Source: Streptomyces smaragdinus (GTDB lineage: Bacteria; Actinomycetota; Actinomycetes; Streptomycetales; Streptomycetaceae). From it: a DNA stretch of 64,000 bases. Under the pieces are notes generated by a model that had not been told where the DNA came from, made no database searches, and saw only the letters and a list, made by a program, of their open reading frames with translations. Location of the stretch: NCBI RefSeq assembly GCF_009604385.1, contig NZ_WEGJ01000020.1, forward strand, positions 1 to 64,000, read 5' to 3'. Shown here in pieces: positions 62,382 to 64,000 of this stretch; the stretch's first letter is position 1, and the number at the start of each line of letters is the position of its first letter. The translations under genes and the position numbers were made by a program.

Positions 62382-64000
62382 ATGGGTCCGGGGCAGGGCG
62401 GTGACGGGGGTGCGAGGGGTGCCGTTACGGCCGCCATCGACGAGCGCGGGGTGCTGACCGAGTGGAGTGACGGGGCCCGGCGGCTGCTCGGGTATCGGGG
62501 GGACGAGGTGGTGGGGCGGGCCGTGGGGGAGCTGCTCGTCGAGGGGTCGCCGCTCAGTGAGCGGCCGCCCTATCTGCGGTCCTGGAGCGGGCGCGTCGTC
62601 CTGCGGCACCGGGACGGGCACGCCGTGACCGGGGATCTCATCGCGCGGCGGCGGATCACCGCGGAGGGGACCGACTGGCTGCTCGTGTGGAGCGCGCCCC
62701 GCGGGCCCGTGCCGCTGGAGCCGGTGATTCCCGCCGAGTGGAGCTTCGAGCAGGCGCCCTGCATCCTCGCGGTGTTCGACAGCGACCTGCGGTACGTCCA
62801 CGCCAACGTCCAGGAGGAGCGCGCCGTCGGACTCACCCGCGAGCAGCTGTACGGGCTGCGGGCCACCGAGGCCGTACCCGGTCCCGCGAGCGAGCTGATC
62901 GAGCGGGAGATGCGGTGCGTGCTGGAAAGCGGGGAGCGGCGCAGCACCGAGGTGCATCTGCGGGTCGCGGGGGAAGGGCACGCGCACGCGTGGGCCATCG
63001 AGCTCGCCCCCCTCAGGGACCCCGACGGCACCGTGCGCGGCGTGTGCTTCGCCGCGCTGGACAGCACCGAGCAGTACGAGGCCCGCCGCCGCCTCTCCCT
63101 GCTCACGGAGGCCGGCACCCGGATCGGCACCGAGCTCGACATGACCCGCACCGCCGAGCAGCTGGCCGAACTGCTGGTCCCCCGCCTTGCCGACGCCGTC
63201 TGCGTTGACCTCCTCGCCGGTATTACGGGCGGCGGCGATCCCGATGCCGACCCCGATGCCGGCCCCGTAGTACTGCACCGCGCGGCCGTACGGTCCGTCC
63301 TGCCCGACGCCCCCGAGTTCGCCGACGGGCCCGGCGCCGAGGTCGTCCTCCCCGAGTCGTCCCGGCCCGCCGAGTGGCTGACGGCCCCCGCCCCCGCCGG
63401 CTACCGCAACGGCGACCCGGACCTCGCCCGGTGGGAGGAGCAGAATCCCGCGGAGGCCGCCCGGATGCGGGCCGCCGGCGTCCACTCGGTGCTGGTCGTC
63501 CCCCTGCGCGCCCGCGGCGCCGCCCTGGGCACCGCGCTGCTGCTGCGCCACCGCGCCCCCGACCCGTTCACCGCGGACGATCTGCGCCTGGCCCAGGAGC
63601 TCGCCGACCGGGCGGCCGTCAGCGTCGACAACGCCCGCCGCTACACCCGCGAACGCGAGACCGTCCTCACCCTCCAGCGCAATCTGCTGCCCCACCAGCT
63701 CCCGCAGCCGACCGCCGTCGAGGCGGCCTCCGCCTATCTGCCCGCCAGCGGATACGCCGAGATGGGCGGCGACTGGTTCGACGTCATCCCGCTCTCCGGC
63801 GCCCGCGTCGGACTGGTCATCGGCGACGTCGTCGGGCACGGCCTCAAGGCCTCCGCCGGCATGGGCCGGCTGCGCACCGCCGTACGCACCCTCGCCGACA
63901 TCGACCTGCCGCCCGACGAACTCCTCACCCACCTCGACGACCTGGTCCTGCGGATGCTGGAAGAGACCAGCACCGGGACCATCACGACCACCCGCTTCGA
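62382..64000 (+). CDS. PAS-GAF-SpoIIE phosphatase (PP2C type), 5' part
   Basis: The frame is open from ATG 62382 to the window end (539 codons, no stop seen). The N-terminal PAS-like region (ITAAIDERGVLTEWSDGARR-type) is followed by a second PAS (FEQAPCILAVFDSDLRYVHA). A GAF domain then begins near EQLAELLVPRLADAVCVDLL and runs to SVLVVPLRARGAALG. The SpoIIE phosphatase has begun: LLPHQLPQP, the metal-binding YAEMGGDWFDVIPL, and VIGDVVGHGLKASAGMGRLR. It is a typical Streptomyces anti-sigma/anti-anti-sigma phosphatase controlled by sensory domains. The C-terminal part (often an HATPase) lies outside. Confidence 0.9.
   Translation, partial: MGPGQGGDGGARGAVTAAIDERGVLTEWSDGARRLLGYRGDEVVGRAVGELLVEGSPLSERPPYLRSWSGRVVLRHRDGHAVTGDLIARRRITAEGTDWLLVWSAPRGPVPLEPVIPAEWSFEQAPCILAVFDSDLRYVHANVQEERAVGLTREQLYGLRATEAVPGPASELIEREMRCVLESGERRSTEVHLRVAGEGHAHAWAIELAPLRDPDGTVRGVCFAALDSTEQYEARRRLSLLTEAGTRIGTELDMTRTAEQLAELLVPRLADAVCVDLLAGITGGGDPDADPDAGPVVLHRAAVRSVLPDAPEFADGPGAEVVLPESSRPAEWLTAPAPAGYRNGDPDLARWEEQNPAEAARMRAAGVHSVLVVPLRARGAALGTALLLRHRAPDPFTADDLRLAQELADRAAVSVDNARRYTRERETVLTLQRNLLPHQLPQPTAVEAASAYLPASGYAEMGGDWFDVIPLSGARVGLVIGDVVGHGLKASAGMGRLRTAVRTLADIDLPPDELLTHLDDLVLRMLEETSTGTITTTRF

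Noticed and set aside
1..64000. CRISPR arrays, insertion sequences or rRNA genes
   Set aside because: No regularly spaced direct repeats, transposase motifs or rRNA-like sequence were seen.

Overview
This is high-GC DNA with GTG and TTG starts, many 4-base GTGA/ATGA stop-start overlaps and GC-rich hairpin terminators. An SsgA-family sporulation protein, DUF6415 and DUF6247 proteins, an NB-ARC/TPR regulator and a PAS-GAF-SpoIIE phosphatase point to a Streptomyces or close relative. The window looks chromosomal, mixing chromosome-arm genes with one large catabolic island.

Layout. 1-12.3 kb: the tail of an unknown gene, a DEAD-box RNA helicase, two secreted proteins (FG-GAP and LamG), an AraC regulator coupled to an HSL-type esterase, an SsgA-like protein and an NB-ARC/TPR regulator. 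12.4-17 kb: tRNA-Lys(TTT), then a strip of toxin-antitoxin-like and small accessory genes: VapBC, an AbiEii-type nucleotidyltransferase pair, DUF6415 with a CxxC miniprotein, a short GntR regulator, and DUF6247 with a toxin-like gene broken by an amber stop.

17-42.6 kb: a large catabolic island. It holds an MFS transporter and Zn-alcohol dehydrogenase, a GntR/FCD regulator, a LigJ-like hydratase, a LigK-like aldolase, an EutA-family protein, an M1-type peptidase, two bicupins, an Fe3+-type ABC importer with two tandem binding proteins, a phthalate-dioxygenase-like Rieske oxygenase, two more RraA-family proteins, a 4,5-dihydroxyphthalate-decarboxylase-like protein, a Rid protein, a LigB-type extradiol dioxygenase, a VanB/PDR-type reductase, a fused AccD-AccA carboxyltransferase and a CaiB/BaiF CoA-transferase. 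A motif close to TGCAGSCTATAG recurs in five promoter regions of the island, which suggests one regulon controlled by the GntR protein. The parts imply oxygenation of an aromatic acid, meta (4,5-type) ring opening, hydration and aldol cleavage. LigA, LigC and LigI are absent, so the true substrate is open.

42.6-57.2 kb: five paralogous secreted proteins, each with seven RCC1 repeats, a SpaA-like domain and a C-terminal Cys-x-Lys-Gly...Cys tail. All five have matching promoters that look leaderless, and each ends in its own strong hairpin. A block lies between copies 3 and 4 with a second ctaD, an RloA-like ATPase beside a frameshifted RloB-like gene, a second short GntR regulator and a SocA/Panacea-domain gene. 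57.2-64 kb: a DUF1023 alpha/beta hydrolase with a WXG100-like partner, two paralogous membrane proteins, a RibD-C/DHFR-like reductase, a small remnant, and the start of a PAS-GAF-SpoIIE phosphatase that runs off the window.
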